Numbered from the stretch's first letter, positions 10,801 through 22,000 are shown. The stretch is DNA of 64,000 nucleotides from Chondrus crispus (GCF_000350225.1 NW_005179113.1:1-64000), one strand, 5' to 3'. Numbers and translations: made by a program. The notes: generated by a model not told the origin, from the letters alone.

Positions 10801-11922
10801 AACCATTTGGCTAACAGACAGTAGCGAGTATCCGAAATCAGGGACATGCAAAACGTTTGACAATTTGCAAGGATGGGGACTACCGTTGACGTTCAACATG
10901 AATTCTACCTCGCCGCGACCAGCGACATTAGCTCTAGCCTTCGTGCCCATCTCGACTGATCCAGATTGCATCTGTTCATATGTAACGAACAAAGAGCGAT
11001 CAAACGTAATGTGAGCGCTGCAACCGGAATCGACAAGCCATGACCTTGCGTTTGCAGCCCTCTTTTCTGGAGTGGAAGTCGAAAGCAAGCAAGTAAAGTC
11101 ACTCTCCGCAAAGGCAGCAGTAGAATTGTCATCTCGAGAAACGAATGCACTTGGCTTTAAGCCAGTGTTGCGTGACCGAAACCCATCTGGCGGTGCAGGT
11201 CGGCGCCCATTCACGTCCTTGCCCCAGCAACGCGCTGCAGTATGCCCATGTCTATTGCAATTCGTACATTTCATATCGCGTCGAATAGGCATACGATTGA
11301 CAAGTGCAGGTGCATGTGGTGATGAAGCAGAAGCGGTCTTCATGCTTTCTCGTTGTTCTTCTTGCAGCAGACGACTCTTCAGAAACTCGAGTCCAAACAC
11401 TTTATCTTCATTGCCAAGTGCGTCAAGAGCAACAATCAAGTTATCGAATCGTGGAGGCAAGCCATTCAACACAGCCATTGCAACTTCTTTATCGTCAATC
11501 TCAACACTCATTGACTGCAATCTGGCAGCAAGTTGCTTCACACGATTGATGAACACGAGCACTTTCTCGGATGGGAGCATGGATACAGTGTAAAAGTCGC
11601 GACGGGCGGCAAGTTTGTTGAGCAAAGTATGACGCTCAAACACATTCAGAATTGCTTCCCATGTCTGTTTCGCACTGCTACACCCTCGCACATGTTGCAA
11701 GTAGTCATCAGAAAGCGTGAGTCCGATGACTGCCTTTGCTTTTGCGTCACCACGGATCCATTTTCTCCGGTCATCTGAGGTCGCATTCTCCGGGATATCA
11801 TCAAAAACGTATTGATCGACATCTCGGAGAGCAAGCAGTAGCTGGATTTTCTGCTTCCAGATGTAAAAGTTAGATGCGGTCAGCTTCTCGATTCTGACCG
11901 ATCCAGAGCTTTGGTCATCCAT
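7813..11922 (-). CDS. Intact Ty1/Copia gag-pol polyprotein (A2, 1369 aa)
   Basis: This is a single-frame polyprotein that would make all enzymes needed for retrotransposition. Residues from the ATG at 11922: Gag domain about 1-200; zinc knuckle CTNCNRHGHTAARC about 219-232 (C-x2-C-x4-H-x4-C); aspartic protease active site WLVDSGCSAH with DSG about 298-300; integrase zinc site H426, H431, C471, C474 and catalytic D503, D566, E602 (D-x35-E); reverse transcriptase with YVDD about 1045-1048; RNase H starting near FSDADW about 1211. The order integrase before reverse transcriptase defines Copia. One oddity is ARRFQQ in reverse transcriptase, where family B has ARGFQQ. No frameshift separates gag from pol, so the Gag:Pol ratio must be set another way. 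An upstream TTG (11955) would add 11 residues but is an unlikely start. Confidence 0.95.
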   Translation of the reverse strand: MDDQSSGSVRIEKLTASNFYIWKQKIQLLLALRDVDQYVFDDIPENATSDDRRKWIRGDAKAKAVIGLTLSDDYLQHVRGCSSAKQTWEAILNVFERHTLLNKLAARRDFYTVSMLPSEKVLVFINRVKQLAARLQSMSVEIDDKEVAMAVLNGLPPRFDNLIVALDALGNEDKVFGLEFLKSRLLQEEQRESMKTASASSPHAPALVNRMPIRRDMKCTNCNRHGHTAARCWGKDVNGRRPAPPDGFRSRNTGLKPSAFVSRDDNSTAAFAESDFTCLLSTSTPEKRAANARSWLVDSGCSAHITFDRSLFVTYEQMQSGSVEMGTKARANVAGRGEVEFMLNVNGSPHPCKLSNVLHVPDFGYSLLSVSQMVSKGLQVSFENEKCRVTAGPTVVATASQVGDLYILDVMNETFSAHVVTLQTLHERMAHVNVQGIASMIHNNVVNGINVRQSDVISAMNPKSDNHSPICPACVFGKATRSVIPKQRSSSRAQNCLDLVHSDVCGPLEVQSIGGSRYFITFVDDHSNWVVVYTMRNKSEAFAKYKLYEKLAQTHTGRKVKVLRTDRGGEYLSTEFKSHLDLNGTQHQLTTAYTPEQNGVAERLNRTLIDLVRSMLSHKQVSKRFWAEALATSVYVRNRVTSRALPVNTTPHHIWMNSTPNVGHLRVFGSKCWYTLPKLELRKLDLRAREAMFLGYSQCSKAYKLWDGELNKIVVSRDVKFDESTGGMHDIPAHEGDSINSDVDVVLLDGDNGNTADTPNTDEVGSEEDEVSEEVLENDGAHSVSENDEDEDDVPTAVETPNVTPPTPTPAVRRSSRVSRPPGSWWRSNFAAALLSHAHVAIEGPKTFNQATNGPRAAFWQTGIDKELASQTKNRTWKLVPRSEASNILTSRWVFNVKQLPDANGNIVESAKARLVARRFQQVQGLDYTETYAPVIKFTTIRLLLALVAHYDLELHQMDVVTAFLNGDLDEDIYMEQPEGCIDKSKSDHVCKLLKALYGLKQAHRQWHAKVDDFLIGELGFETSRSDPCLYIKRIGNTIMLIALYVDDLLLAGSDIDAIKWMKGELNKRFEMKDLGEAKVCIGLEIQRDRTAKTLSLTQTKYASKVLERFRMSTCNPSLTPMEQGHTATISTENDSETNVPYREAVGSLMYLMVGTRPDLAYAIGKLSQHSANPCESHWASVKRVMRYVQGTRNLGIVFDNKSKSPELFGFSDADWAGCSDSRKSTSGYVFQFCGGAISWSSRKQTVVATSTCEAEYIALCEACKEATWLRQVVADVLGLDSDPTIVMGYDNAGTISYAQNESVNRRNKHVDVKYHYVRDAINRNVISLSHCPTTSMPADILTKALGRVLFQKFVELLGLAVATSGKSM

Positions 11923-13031
11923 TTCGCCGAATGGATGTACCCTTCGAGTATACAAGGTCTTCTGTTCCGGGATCCCAAGCCGTTAACCGATAGTCAACAC
12001 AATGGCAAGCCCACCCGTATAAGAAGTTTGTAGCGATTACTCGGAAACGTTCTTGGTGCTTGTTCCTGGCGGAGTGGAACAAGCGTATTCGTCTTAAAAA
12101 TGCCTTAGGGCGCTACCCCTGTATGTCGGCCAGTGCGGGTCTTTCGACTGTGAACTAAATCAAACGTGCCACGAGTAAGCACAACACTTTGCCTGTAGAC
12201 GAACCAGGACTTTTGGTCACTACCGCGAACGGTCCCTGCAACCAAAATCGGCTTGTCCAAACTTGATACGGTACTACCCCAATGAGGTTTCCCACAACAC
12301 AAGAATGAAACTGCCTTCGTCGTACTCGTGTGATTTGTTCACAATCACTCCTTGGGTCACCCTCTTCCGTGCGAACTTAATCAAGGTACGCGACCTTATA
12401 CACGTATAGTGAGAGGTTCAGTGTTTAGGCACGTATTCTCTTCACCCAGGGGACCGAAGTCGTACCTATAGGGCTAATACCGAGAGCGTTACCCACACCG
12501 CCGACGCACCTCCCGAAGGCAGAGTGCGGATCGACTAGACCAGTACACTGTGATCCTCCCCGAGGATCAGTGTTTCGTCTCTCGACGATTCTTGGTCGGA
12601 CCCTCGCTCAAGTCAGATTTCCAATGGCACAAGCCTTTCACCAAGAGCGAGGGTATCGGCAGCTACGACGATCACCGGCGTGATCGAAGGGCAGTCTTCT
12701 TGGATTGATATGGTACGTTGGCGACTAGGGACTACACCCACAGCTCACACAACGATTGCCAAGACCAAGCTGCAACAGACACGAAGAAGATCCACCAAGT
12801 TGAAACGACAGCGGGTAGACGGAGACGAACGACCAAGATGATAACGACAGCAAGTAGACCGCGATAGAACAAAACGAACGGCGGCGGCGATGAAACGGCG
12901 GCGGAAACGACAGCAGAAATCAAAACGAGAACGACAGCGGAGACCAAAACGAGAACGACAGCAGAAACAAACACGAAAACGGCAGCAGAAACTGAGAACG
13001 AGCACTCACACAGCGGAACAATAACGTTGAA
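11923..13031 (-). other. A2 5' leader, no convincing gene
   Basis: This leader is nearly identical to that of A1 (period 6181-6182). It contains the 50-bp shared block (11969-12018) and the CGTT-rich repeat (about 12766-13011). A 65-codon minus ORF (12105-12302) is also present in A1 but shows no recognisable domain. Confidence 0.7.
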
Positions 13032-13045
13032 CTGGGCCCATAACC
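13032..13045 (-). other. A2 primer binding site
   Basis: GGTTATGGGCCCAG on the minus strand lies directly inside LTR3 and is identical to the A1 site. Confidence 0.85.
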
Positions 13046-13983
13046 TAATGGTAGGTCAGCGGGGCAAAGGGAAATCGGAGGACGTTGATGAGGTGAAGTT
13101 GAAGGATTGGGTACCGATTTACTTTGAGTCGCCAACTTCTGGCACTACTTATACACTTCTGCAATCTTCTAGAACTCTACTACCCAACACTACGACACAC
13201 ATACTACAAATGTATTGGCTCTAACACATGTGCCCGTCTTGCTACTCAGCCAAACTGGCGATGGCCCAACAAACAGAACAGAAAACCGCCTTACGAATTA
13301 GCACTGTCATGACGGAGAAATTAGTAAGGCAGTACAACAAAGCACAGCAAAGCACAAATTCCCTTACTATTCCAAATCCAGCGTGGCACAAATTCGTAAG
13401 GCACGTTCACAGCTCACACGTTGCCTTACGAATTCAAATCAATCCTGCAAGGACTGTTTACAGCGCACACGTTGCCTTATGAATCTGAATCTCTCGTGAG
13501 GTCCTGTCCACTGTCAATTACAACAGTGCACATTTTGCCTTACGAATTCAAAACTCGCGCAACGGTATCTTTGTGTCCTGCTGTACCCGTGCTGCACTCC
13601 ATGGACGCTGTAAACATTTGGCACGTGCCAGGCACCCGCCACCAAGGTTCTACACTTTGTCTGCAAGACTACAGGCGTACTGTACACGTCCGACAGTGTA
13701 ATGAGGACATGTGTCCAGGTCATACACGTGTCGGGCGGAGAAAATGAAACATGCTCAGATTGTACAGTACACCGCAACCGTGCACATATTTCACAGGTGT
13801 ACACTGTGAAAACCGAACTTGCTCCTGAAGTACTGTAGAGTGCAACCGTGTACAGAAACCACACGTGTACACGTTGAAAATCAAACTTGCTCAGCTCGTC
13901 ACGTGGAGTGTTTTTGCTTTTACACGTGTCATACCTGTCGTCGTGTGTCATGCATATCAGCATGTGGTCGTAGAATTACAACA
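13046..13983 (-). repeat. Family A LTR3 (938 bp), 5' LTR of A2
   Basis: This is the 5' LTR driving A2. Its outer edge (TGTTG on the minus strand, ending at 13983) abuts the B1 codons for KYFITFIDDHSNW without spare bases. The expected 5-bp target duplication would be CCAAG (13984-13988). TATA box at 13148-13154 (minus). Several substitutions near 13770-13820 distinguish it from LTR1 and LTR2. Confidence 0.9.
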
Positions 13984-16550
13984 CCAAGTACTTCATTACC
14001 TTCATAGATGATCACTCAAACTGGTCAGTAGTGTACCCTATGCATCATAAATCAGAAGCATTTGAACGATACAAAATGTTTGCACAACTTGCTCAGACTC
14101 ACACTGGTCGCAAGATCAAAGTGCTTCGCACCGATCGAGGTGGTGAGTATCTGTCCACGGAGTTTAAGTCTTTTCTGATTGCAAATGGTACTCAGCATCA
14201 AATGACGACCGCGTACACACCGGAGCAAAATGGCGTCGCCGAACGACTGAACAGAACTTTAGTAAACTTGGTGCGCTCCATGCTAGTGCACAAGAAAGTT
14301 ACAAAGGGGTTCTGGGCAGAAGCACTTGCCAATGCAGTGTACGTTCGAAATCGAGTCACGTCACGTGCCATTCCCCCCAAGATGACCCCATACCACTTAT
14401 GGATGAAATCGGTGCCAAATGTAGGTCATTTGCGTGTTTTCGGTTCAAAGTGTTGGTATACATTACCAAAACACAACATCCAGAAACTTGACGCCCGTGC
14501 AAAGGAGGCAATGTTTCTGGGGTATGCTGAAAATACGAAAGCTTACAAGTTGTGGGATGGTGATTTGCACAAAGTGATCGTATCCAGAGATGTTACTTTT
14601 GACGAGTCCACGGGAGGCAAATCTGGTGAACCGATGAATACAAACGAGGAGGCTACAACTGATGATGACACAATCAACTTGAACATCGATGAGGAAGTTG
14701 CAGAAAATGATGCAGTGGCATCAGAAGCATCATCGCCGGATGAACAACAAGACTCTGATGATTCCTCCAACTCCTCCACAACTGCAGGGGAGGACGAAAC
14801 CACCGAAACAGTTGACCAACACGTAGTTGAGGAAGAAACGATTGATTCGCCAACTAATCTCCGTCGGTCCACTCGCGTTCGCAAAACGCCTGGGGCGTGG
14901 TGGGCAGCAGCTTTGGTGACTGCTGGACTCCTTAGCCACGCCCATGTGATAACGGAAATCCCAAACTCGTACAAGCAAGCTATGGATTCTCCAAAAGCTC
15001 GCTTCTGGCAGAAGGGCATCGACAAAGAACTTGCTTCACAACACAAAAACAAAACATGGACACTTGTTCCAAGATCTCAAGCATCAAACGTCCTGACGTC
15101 CAGGTGGGTTTTCGGAGTGAAGCAACTTCCTGACAAGTCCAGAAAATTGGTCGAAACTGCAAAGGGACGACTTGTGGCACGAGACTTTCAACAAGTAGAA
15201 GGCATCGATTACACTGAAACTTTCGCCCCTGTCATCAAGTTCACAACTATCCGTCTGCTGCTGGCACTGGTTGCGCACTTTGACCTTGAGCTGCATCAGA
15301 TGGACGTGGTGACTGCCTTCCTCAACGGTGACTTTCACGAAGAAATCTACATGGAGCAACCTGAAGGATGCATCGACAAAGTCAAACCTGATTCGGTGTG
15401 TAAACTTTTGAAAGCAATCTATGGTCTTAAGCAAGCCCATCGCCAATGGCATAGTAAGATCGATGAGTTTCTGATCACTGAACTTGGTTTCAACACTACA
15501 CGCAGCGACCCATGTCTTTACATTCGACGTCAAGGCAATGTCATCATGATTATCGCGTTGTACGTGGACGATCTGCTGCTAGCTGGAAGTGACTTGGAGG
15601 CCATATTATGGATGAAAAATGAACTCAACAAACGATTCGATATGAAAGACCTTGGCGAGGCGAAGACTTGTATCGGTCTAGAGATCGACCGTATACGTTC
15701 TAAACACGTCCTGACCGTCACGCAGTCGAAGTATGCCCAAGCAGTACTGAAACGGTTCAAAATGTCGGCATGCAATCCTTGCGTTACTCCGATGGAACAG
15801 TCTCGACATGTCACAATGCAAGTTGCAGAAACTGGCACTGATGACAACCCATGCTTTGAACCATATCGTCAGGCCATTGGATGTCTAATGTTCCTAATGG
15901 TCGGGACCCGCCCCGATATTGCGTTTGCCATTGGAAAGTTATCTCAACACTGTGCCGACCCTCACGAGTCGCACTGGTCAGGTGTGAAACGTGTTTTGAG
16001 ATACTTGCGTGGGTCCCAGCATCTTGGAATAGTGTTTGGTAAAGATGATCTTGGTACGGAACTTCATGGGTATAGCGACGCAGATTGGGGTGGATGCCTT
16101 GAATCACGGAAATCAACGAGTGGGTACGTGTTCAAGCTTTGTGATGGGCCTATCAGTTGGGCTTCCCGGAAACAAACAGTAGTTGCAAAGTCTACTTGTG
16201 AGGCAGAATACATCGCACTCAGTGAAGCATACAAAGAGGCTGCGTGGCTTCGACGCTTCCATGCTGATGTACTTGGTGCGAATTCGGATCCAACAATTCG
16301 CGTTGGATGTGACAACGCTGGTACGATTGCGTTTGCTCAGAACGAATCTACAAATCGTCGCAACAAGCACATTGATATTACGTATCATTTTGTTCGAGAT
16401 GCGGTGCAGCGAAAACTGGTCACATTGTACCATTGTCCGACAACAGAAATGCCAGCCGATATGCTGACCAAACCACTTGGTCGCGTGCTGTTTGAAAAGT
16501 TTGTGGGCATGGTTGGGCTCTCCGAGTGCAAAGCTGCCCAAAGCATGTGA
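13984..16550 (+). pseudogene. B1 gag-pol, 5' part missing (integrase to RNase H)
   Basis: The frame from 13986 is family B pol starting inside the integrase core, just after the first catalytic aspartate. It continues through RTDRGG and NGVAERLNRT, the acidic linker, reverse transcriptase (YVDD) and RNase H to a TGA at 16548-16550. It has no internal stop, so only the 5' loss, caused by the A insertion and later truncation, disables it. Reverse transcriptase reads ARDFQQ where B2 and B3 have ARGFQQ, and GDFHEE where they have GDLHEE. These changes may be post-inactivation drift. Confidence 0.93.
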
Positions 16551-16561
16551 TGGAGGGGAGG
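16551..16561 (+). other. Polypurine tract of B1
   Basis: TGGAGGGGAGG immediately precedes LTR start TATTG. B3 has the equivalent tract at 28606-28616. Confidence 0.75.
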
Positions 16562-17812
16562 TATTGAAAATGTGCGACAACATGCTGTTATCTGGAAAGT
16601 GCAAAATCGAGCGACACGTGTACATGACTCGACAGTCCGGACCCTCACCCCATATCACCACATGACACGTGTAAATTCTCAGATTTTGGGGTTCTGGGGA
16701 CGAAAGTGGACTTTTGGAGGGTTATGCAAATTTGCATAAATGCCGAAAAATTGCATTTGGCCCGAACCGTTATAGGGCTACACAGGCAATACTGCAAATC
16801 TATTGGGTGTCGGTTCGAATGCTGCAATTCTATTGGTCTGTTATTGTCCACTTATATGCAGTCATGCTGGTGATATATCTTGAATGATCGGTATACGTTT
16901 TAATTACATCATTTCGGGGGTTTCAAGTTGTTCACCATGGTTGTAATGGGTAATTACGGGTGGCCTTGGCGCTGGACACTTGTGTGCGGTGTACACATGT
17001 ACACATCGCCAGGTTGCTGCGTGTACGTACACTTGTACACGTCGCCTACATACGGTCCGGCGCGTGTCCGAGCACAGTACATGTGAATTAAAAGTACAAC
17101 AAGTATTTCTCGCAAGAGACATGTACTTACGTGAGTATTCAGTGTACGCGTCACGCTGTATGCGACCCTTGCATCAGCATGCGCCGTTGTACTACACTCT
17201 CGTCAGCATGCGACGTTGTACTGTGCTCTCGTTATGGTGCGCCGTTGGATGCAAGTTGATGACAGTACTCGTGTGATTCACATCGGATATCACGTGAGAT
17301 GTGTAGAAAGTCTGGATGCACATTGTTGCTATCCGTGATAGTTGTCTGGCAGTGTGTACCGAAATTAGTAAGGTACGAAACAAGGGCATGTATGGGGACT
17401 GAGATATGACAGGACTTTGCGTTGTTGGAAATAGAGAGATGCCAAGTTGTTCATTGTGCAAGAATATATTCTGTCATGTCTGGATGCAGATTAGTAAGGT
17501 ATGAAACGATTGCATGCATAGGGCCATGGTTTACAGTCACTCGAAATGTGTAGAAACTGTTGTGCACTGATAGTCAATAGTCAATTCGTAAGGTGGAAAT
17601 AGAACAGTGTGGACGGGCCAGAAGAGGACCGCGCTTGGTCGCGCATATGGTGAGTACGGTCTACCAGGTGCTAAAGTAATGGGATAGTGTAACACTCAAA
17701 GTGTATAAGTATCGCCGAAAGACGGCTCCAAGTAAACCTCGGCACCAACTCCTTCACTCACACACATCAACCTGCCCTCTTTCTTTCCCTTGCCCCTCCG
17801 AACCTACCATTA
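16562..17812 (+). repeat. Family B LTR (1251 bp), shared by B1 and B2
   Basis: It starts TATTGAAAATG after the purine tract and ends CTACCATTA before the primer site, so its ends are TA...TA. The solo copy at 42896-44159 supports these boundaries through its target duplication. TATAAG box at 17704-17709, about 110 bases before the LTR end. CACGTGTA-type palindromes occur near 16613-16675 and 16985-17050. AATTAGTAAGG or AATTCGTAAGG motifs occur near 17365, 17491 and 17583. Length matches the B3 LTR once its inserted TRIM is removed. Confidence 0.92.
17704..17709 (+). promoter_or_regulatory. TATA box in the B LTR
   Basis: GTGTATAAGTATCG contains TATAAG. The same GTGTATAAGTA core is found in every A and B LTR (for example 30145-30150 in the B3 LTR and 44050-44055 in the solo LTR; minus-strand copies at 6967-6973 and 40214-40219), which argues for a shared core promoter. 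Confidence 0.7.
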
Positions 17813-17826
17813 GGTTATGGGCCCAG
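17813..17826 (+). other. B2 primer binding site
   Basis: GGTTATGGGCCCAG directly follows the LTR end ACCATTA, as in family A. It is complementary to the initiator tRNA-Met anticodon stem-loop. Confidence 0.85.
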
Positions 17827-18189
17827 TCCCTCGCTGTCGTTTCACTGCATGAGTCTGTCGTTCTCGTTCCGTTGTTTCTGCCGTCGTTGTCGCTGTCGTT
17901 TTCGCTGCCGTTTCTCGTCGTTCTTTCCGCTGGTCTTCTCGCTGTCGTTGTCGCTCTCGTTCTTGCCGTCGTTCTTGGTTTTGGTTTTCGCTGCTGCTGT
18001 CGTTCTTGCTCTCTTGTGTGAATTGGTTTTGGTCATCGCCCCCGCTGTCTTCGTTGTCTTCGTTCTTGGTTTGGCTTTTGTTCTTGCTGTGATTCTTGCT
18101 GCTGTCTCTGTCTTTGGTCTTCGTCTTCGTTTCCGCTCCCGCTACCGCCGTCGTCGTCAATCTCGCATTTGGTTTTTCTTCGTTCTCTC
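17827..18189 (+). repeat. CGTT/CTGT-rich leader repeat of B2
   Basis: This is a degenerate repeat of CGTTGTCGCTGTCGTTTTCG-like units. It ends near the ATG-donor exon. B3 (23284-23640) and B4 (63105-63465, minus) have the same tract. Low-complexity ORFs on both strands are by-products of the repeat. Confidence 0.65.
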
Positions 18190-18861
18190 ATGCAAAGTAA
18201 GTTTTGAGTTTCTTTCCATTTCCTACACATCGAAGTGATTGTCTTTGCACGTTTTGGTGGTTCTTAAGAGCAATAATTCCAAAATCTGTTACTGACGATT
18301 ATCTTCATATTCCTTATTGTGAATACCTGTTTTTACGGGGTTGTGTTAGATCTGGAATTAGTACCGGTGCGCTCTGCGCCTGGGAAGCTGGTCACCGGTC
18401 GAACGGTTCGGACATCGGAGGTCGTATCCGTTGAGGTGCTTGAGCCTGAGGATCAACCTTCACCTCGGCTCGCGCTTCCGGGTCCGTCCTCCAGTTGCGC
18501 ACCATATAGGATTCCTCGTATTCCGCGCTCTGTTCCCGCACCAATAAAGAGAACTACGCATCGACTTTCTGCTCGGAAAGCGGCTGTTCTCGCGGATAAG
18601 CAGTTTAAGCGTGAGCGCAAGAGGAATCGTAAGGTGTGCCCGCGGTATAAGCGGTATTGTAAAGTGTGCGGCGTTAGTGGCAATAGTGCGAAGGCCTTTT
18701 ACGACCACATTCAGTCTAGGTCTCATCGCATTCAAGTTGCCAACGCTAAGGAGACTCCGCGTTGTATCCCTTGCAATCGCGTCTTTGAGTCTCACGGGCA
18801 CCTGAAGTGCCACGAGAACGGTGCCGCACACTTAAAGGTAGTTTGTGAACAGAATAGTTAG
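18190..18861 (+). CDS. Spliced two-zinc-finger protein ORF in the B2 leader (172 aa)
   Basis: The open frame 18319-18861 has no ATG anywhere. Upstream, ATG CAA A (18190-18196) is followed by a perfect donor GTAAGT. GTTGTGTTAG at 18340-18349 is a good acceptor. Joining them across 153 bp gives ATG CAA AAT CTG GAA in frame with the ORF. The product (join 18190-18196, 18350-18861) has a proline/serine-rich N-terminus, a basic stretch about 69-104 (RKRNRK), and two fingers with identical spacing C-x2-C-x12-H-x5-H: C106, C109, H122, H128 and C141, C144, H157, H163. That is the U1/matrin type, known for RNA or double-stranded RNA binding. The stop lies 173 bases before the gag ATG. A nucleic-acid chaperone, RNA export or packaging role is inference. 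Confidence 0.75.
18197..18349 (+). other. Predicted 153-bp leader intron (B2)
   Basis: Donor AAA|GTAAGTTTT and acceptor TTGTGTTAG|ATC bracket the interval. B3 (23650-23802) and B4 (62943-63095, minus) keep both sites and the same length. Splicing is predicted, not shown. Confidence 0.65.
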
Positions 18862-19033
18862 GGATTTCATCCAAATAAATTCACATATCTGTTCGCAAAT
18901 TTCTCCTAGTGCAACTTCACAGTAATCATATCGAATTTCTTAGACGGGTGGGCTTGCCATTGTGTTGACTATCGGTTAACGGCTTGGGATCCCCGAACGG
19001 ATTTTCGAATACTTGAAGTTTATTTGCACTAAA

Positions 19034-22000
19034 ATGGAAGATCAAGGAGGAGGAGGATCCATCAGAATCGACCAACTGACGGACTCCAACTTCTACGTGT
19101 GGAAGCAGAAAATACAACTTCTGCTTGCTCTACGTGATGTTGACCAATACATCGTTGAGGGAAGAGTTCCAAGTGAGGAACGCGCGGAAGAGCGTAAAAA
19201 GTGGATCAGAGGTGACAGTAAAGCTAAAGCACTGATTGGTCTCTCCCTATCAGATGAGCATCTTGAGCATGTACGTGATGTTGATACTGCTCATGAGATG
19301 TGGAAAGCTATTGTCAACGTGTTTGAGAGGCACACTTAGCTGAACAAACTAGCTGCACGTCGTGAGTTCTACACTGTGAAGATGCTTTCCGGTGAAAAGG
19401 TGCTTGCATACATCAATCGTGTCAAGCAGCTGGCAGCCATCCTCAAGTCAATGAGCGTAAACATCGATGACAAGGAGATGGCCATGGCAGTGCTCAACGG
19501 TCTGCCTGCCCGTTTCGACGCTCTCATCGTTGCACTTGATGCTCTCGGTAATGAGGAAAAGATATTCAGTTTGGACTTTGTAAAAAGTCGTCTGCTGCAG
19601 GAAGAGCAACGAGCAAACATGAAGTCTAGCTCCTCACAGACATCGGCTCTGGTTAATCGTGCCCCGAACAGTCGGGACATAAACGATTACAAATGCACGA
19701 ACTGCGGTCATACAGGCCATACGGCAACCCGCTGCTGGGGAAAGGATTTGAATGGGCGTCGCCCGGCTCCTCCTAGCGGATATAAACCGCGTATGTCTCA
19801 GCGGCAACAATCTGCATTTGTCACACAGAAACCTGATCCCGACATGGGTGTAAACAGCGTCGACTTCACATGTCTGATGTCGAAAGCTTCGCACACGAAC
19901 GATATGGAGATGTTGCCTTCGTGGCTCGTAGATTCAGCTTGTACAGCTCATATTACATATGACCGATCTCTGTTTGCAACGTATGAGCCACTTGAATCCG
20001 TCTCTGTTCAGATGGGAACCAAGGCTAGTGCAAAGGTTGCCGGCCGTGGTGACTTTCACTTGAAGTTAAATGTGAATGGCCGCATCGAACCGTGCAAGTT
20101 GACGGATGTATTGCACGTTCCGGACTTTGCGTTCTCTCTGCTCTCTGTCAGTCGAATGACTGAACTTGGACTAAAAGTTGGGTTCGAAAATGGAAAATGC
20201 ATGATCAGACGAGGCTCAACTGTAGTGGCGACTGCTACATTGGTTGGAGAACTTTACGTTCTCGACATCGTCAGTGACATCGGATCTGCACATGCTGCCA
20301 CCCTGCAAACGTGGCATGAGCGATTTGCACATGTGCATTCTCGAGGTATTGCTTCGATGATTCGTGACAATGTGGTAAGTGGAGTCAAACTACTTGGTAA
20401 TGAGGCTAACAAAATCAACAATACTGACAATGATTGCATCTCGGAAAAATGTTCTGCGTGCGTCTACGGCAAAGCCACTCGATCTGTGATCCCAAAAGAG
20501 CGGTCCTCGAGGCGGGCATACTTCTGTCTAGACTTAGTTCACTCTGATGTTTGTGGCCCCTTAGAGGTGCAGTCCATTGGTGGTGCCAAGTACTTCATTA
20601 CCTTCATAGATGATCACTCAAACTGGTCAGTAGTGTACCCTATGCACCATAAATCAGAAGCATTTGAACGATATAAAATGTTTGCACAACTTGCTCAGAC
20701 TCACACTGGTCGCAAGATCAAAGTGCTTCGCACCGATCGAGGTGGTGAGTATCTGTCCACGGAGTTTAAGTCTTTTCTGATTGCAAATGGTACTCAGCAT
20801 CAAATGACGACCGCGTACACACCGGAGCAAAATGGCGTCGCCGAACGACTGAACAGAACTTTAGTAAACTTGGTGCGCTCCATGCTAGCGCACAAGAAAG
20901 TTACAAAGGGGTTCTGGGCAGAAGCACTTGCCAATGCAGTGTACGTTCGAAATCGAGTCACGTCACGTGCCATTCCCCCCAAGATGACCCCATACCACTT
21001 ATGGATGAAATCGGTGCCAAATGTAGGTCATTTGCGTGTTTTCGGTTCAAAGTGTTGGTATACATTACCAAAACACAACATCCAGAAACTTGACGCCCGT
21101 GCAAAGGAGGCAATGTTTCTGGGGTATGCTGAAAATACGAAAGCTTACAAGTTGTGGGATGGTGATTTGCACAAAGTGATCGTATCCAGAGATGTTACTT
21201 TTGACGAGTCCACGGGAGGCAAATCTGGTGAACCGATGAATACAAACGAGGAGGCTACAACTGATGATGACACAATCAACTTGAACATCGATGAGGAAGT
21301 TGCAGAAAATGATGCAGTGGCATCAGAAGCATCATCGCCGGATGAACAACAAGACTCTGATGATTCCTCCAACTCCTCCCCAACTGCAGGGGAGGACGAA
21401 ACCACCGAAACAGTTGACCAACACGTAGTTGAGGAAGAAACGATTGATCCGCCAACTAATCTCCGTCGGTCCACTCGCGTTCACAAAACGCCTGGGGCGT
21501 GGTGGGCAGCAGCTTTGGTGACTGCTGGACTCCTTAGCCACGCCCATGTGATAACGGAAATCCCAAACTCGTACAAGCAAGCTATGGATTCTCCAAAAGC
21601 TCGCTTCTGGCAGAAGGGCATCGACAAAGAACTTGCTTCACAACACAAAAACAAAACATGGACACTTGTTCCAAGATCTCAAGCATCAAACGTCCTGACG
21701 TCCAGGTGGGTTTTCGGAGTGAAGCAACTTCCTGACAAGTCCAGAAAATTGGTCGAAACTGCAAAGGGACGACTTGTGGCACGAGGCTTTCAACAAGTAG
21801 AAGGCATCGATTACACTGAAACTTTCGCCCCTGTCATCAAGTTCACAACTATCCGTCTGCTGCTGGCACTGGTTGCGCACTTTGACCTTGAGCTGCATCA
21901 GATGGACGTGGTGACTGCCTTCCTCAACGGTGACCTTCACGAAGAAATCTACATGGAGCAACCTGAAGGATGCATCGACAAAGTCAAACCTGATTCGGTG

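Larger units (their letters stand above)
610..13983 (-). mobile_element. Copia family A tandem array (partial leader-LTR1-A1-LTR2-A2-LTR3)
   Basis: Two almost identical Ty1/Copia elements on the minus strand share a central LTR, with a repeat period of 6181-6183 bp. Going left, LTR1 is followed by a third copy of the primer site and leader, cut off at about 610, so at least three units once existed. The right edge (13983, LTR start TGTTG on the minus strand) abuts the integrase codons of B1, so family A was inserted into a family B element. The left flank that should carry the matching target duplication is lost. Such shared-LTR arrays arise by unequal recombination between LTRs or by integration of multimeric cDNA; the sequence does not say which. 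Confidence 0.93.

Noticed and set aside
17810..18230. Arg/Gln/Glu-rich ORFs opposite the B leader (also at 23227-23683 and 63062-63488)
   Set aside because: They are translations of the CGTT repeat and overlap in several frames. No start context or domain supports them.
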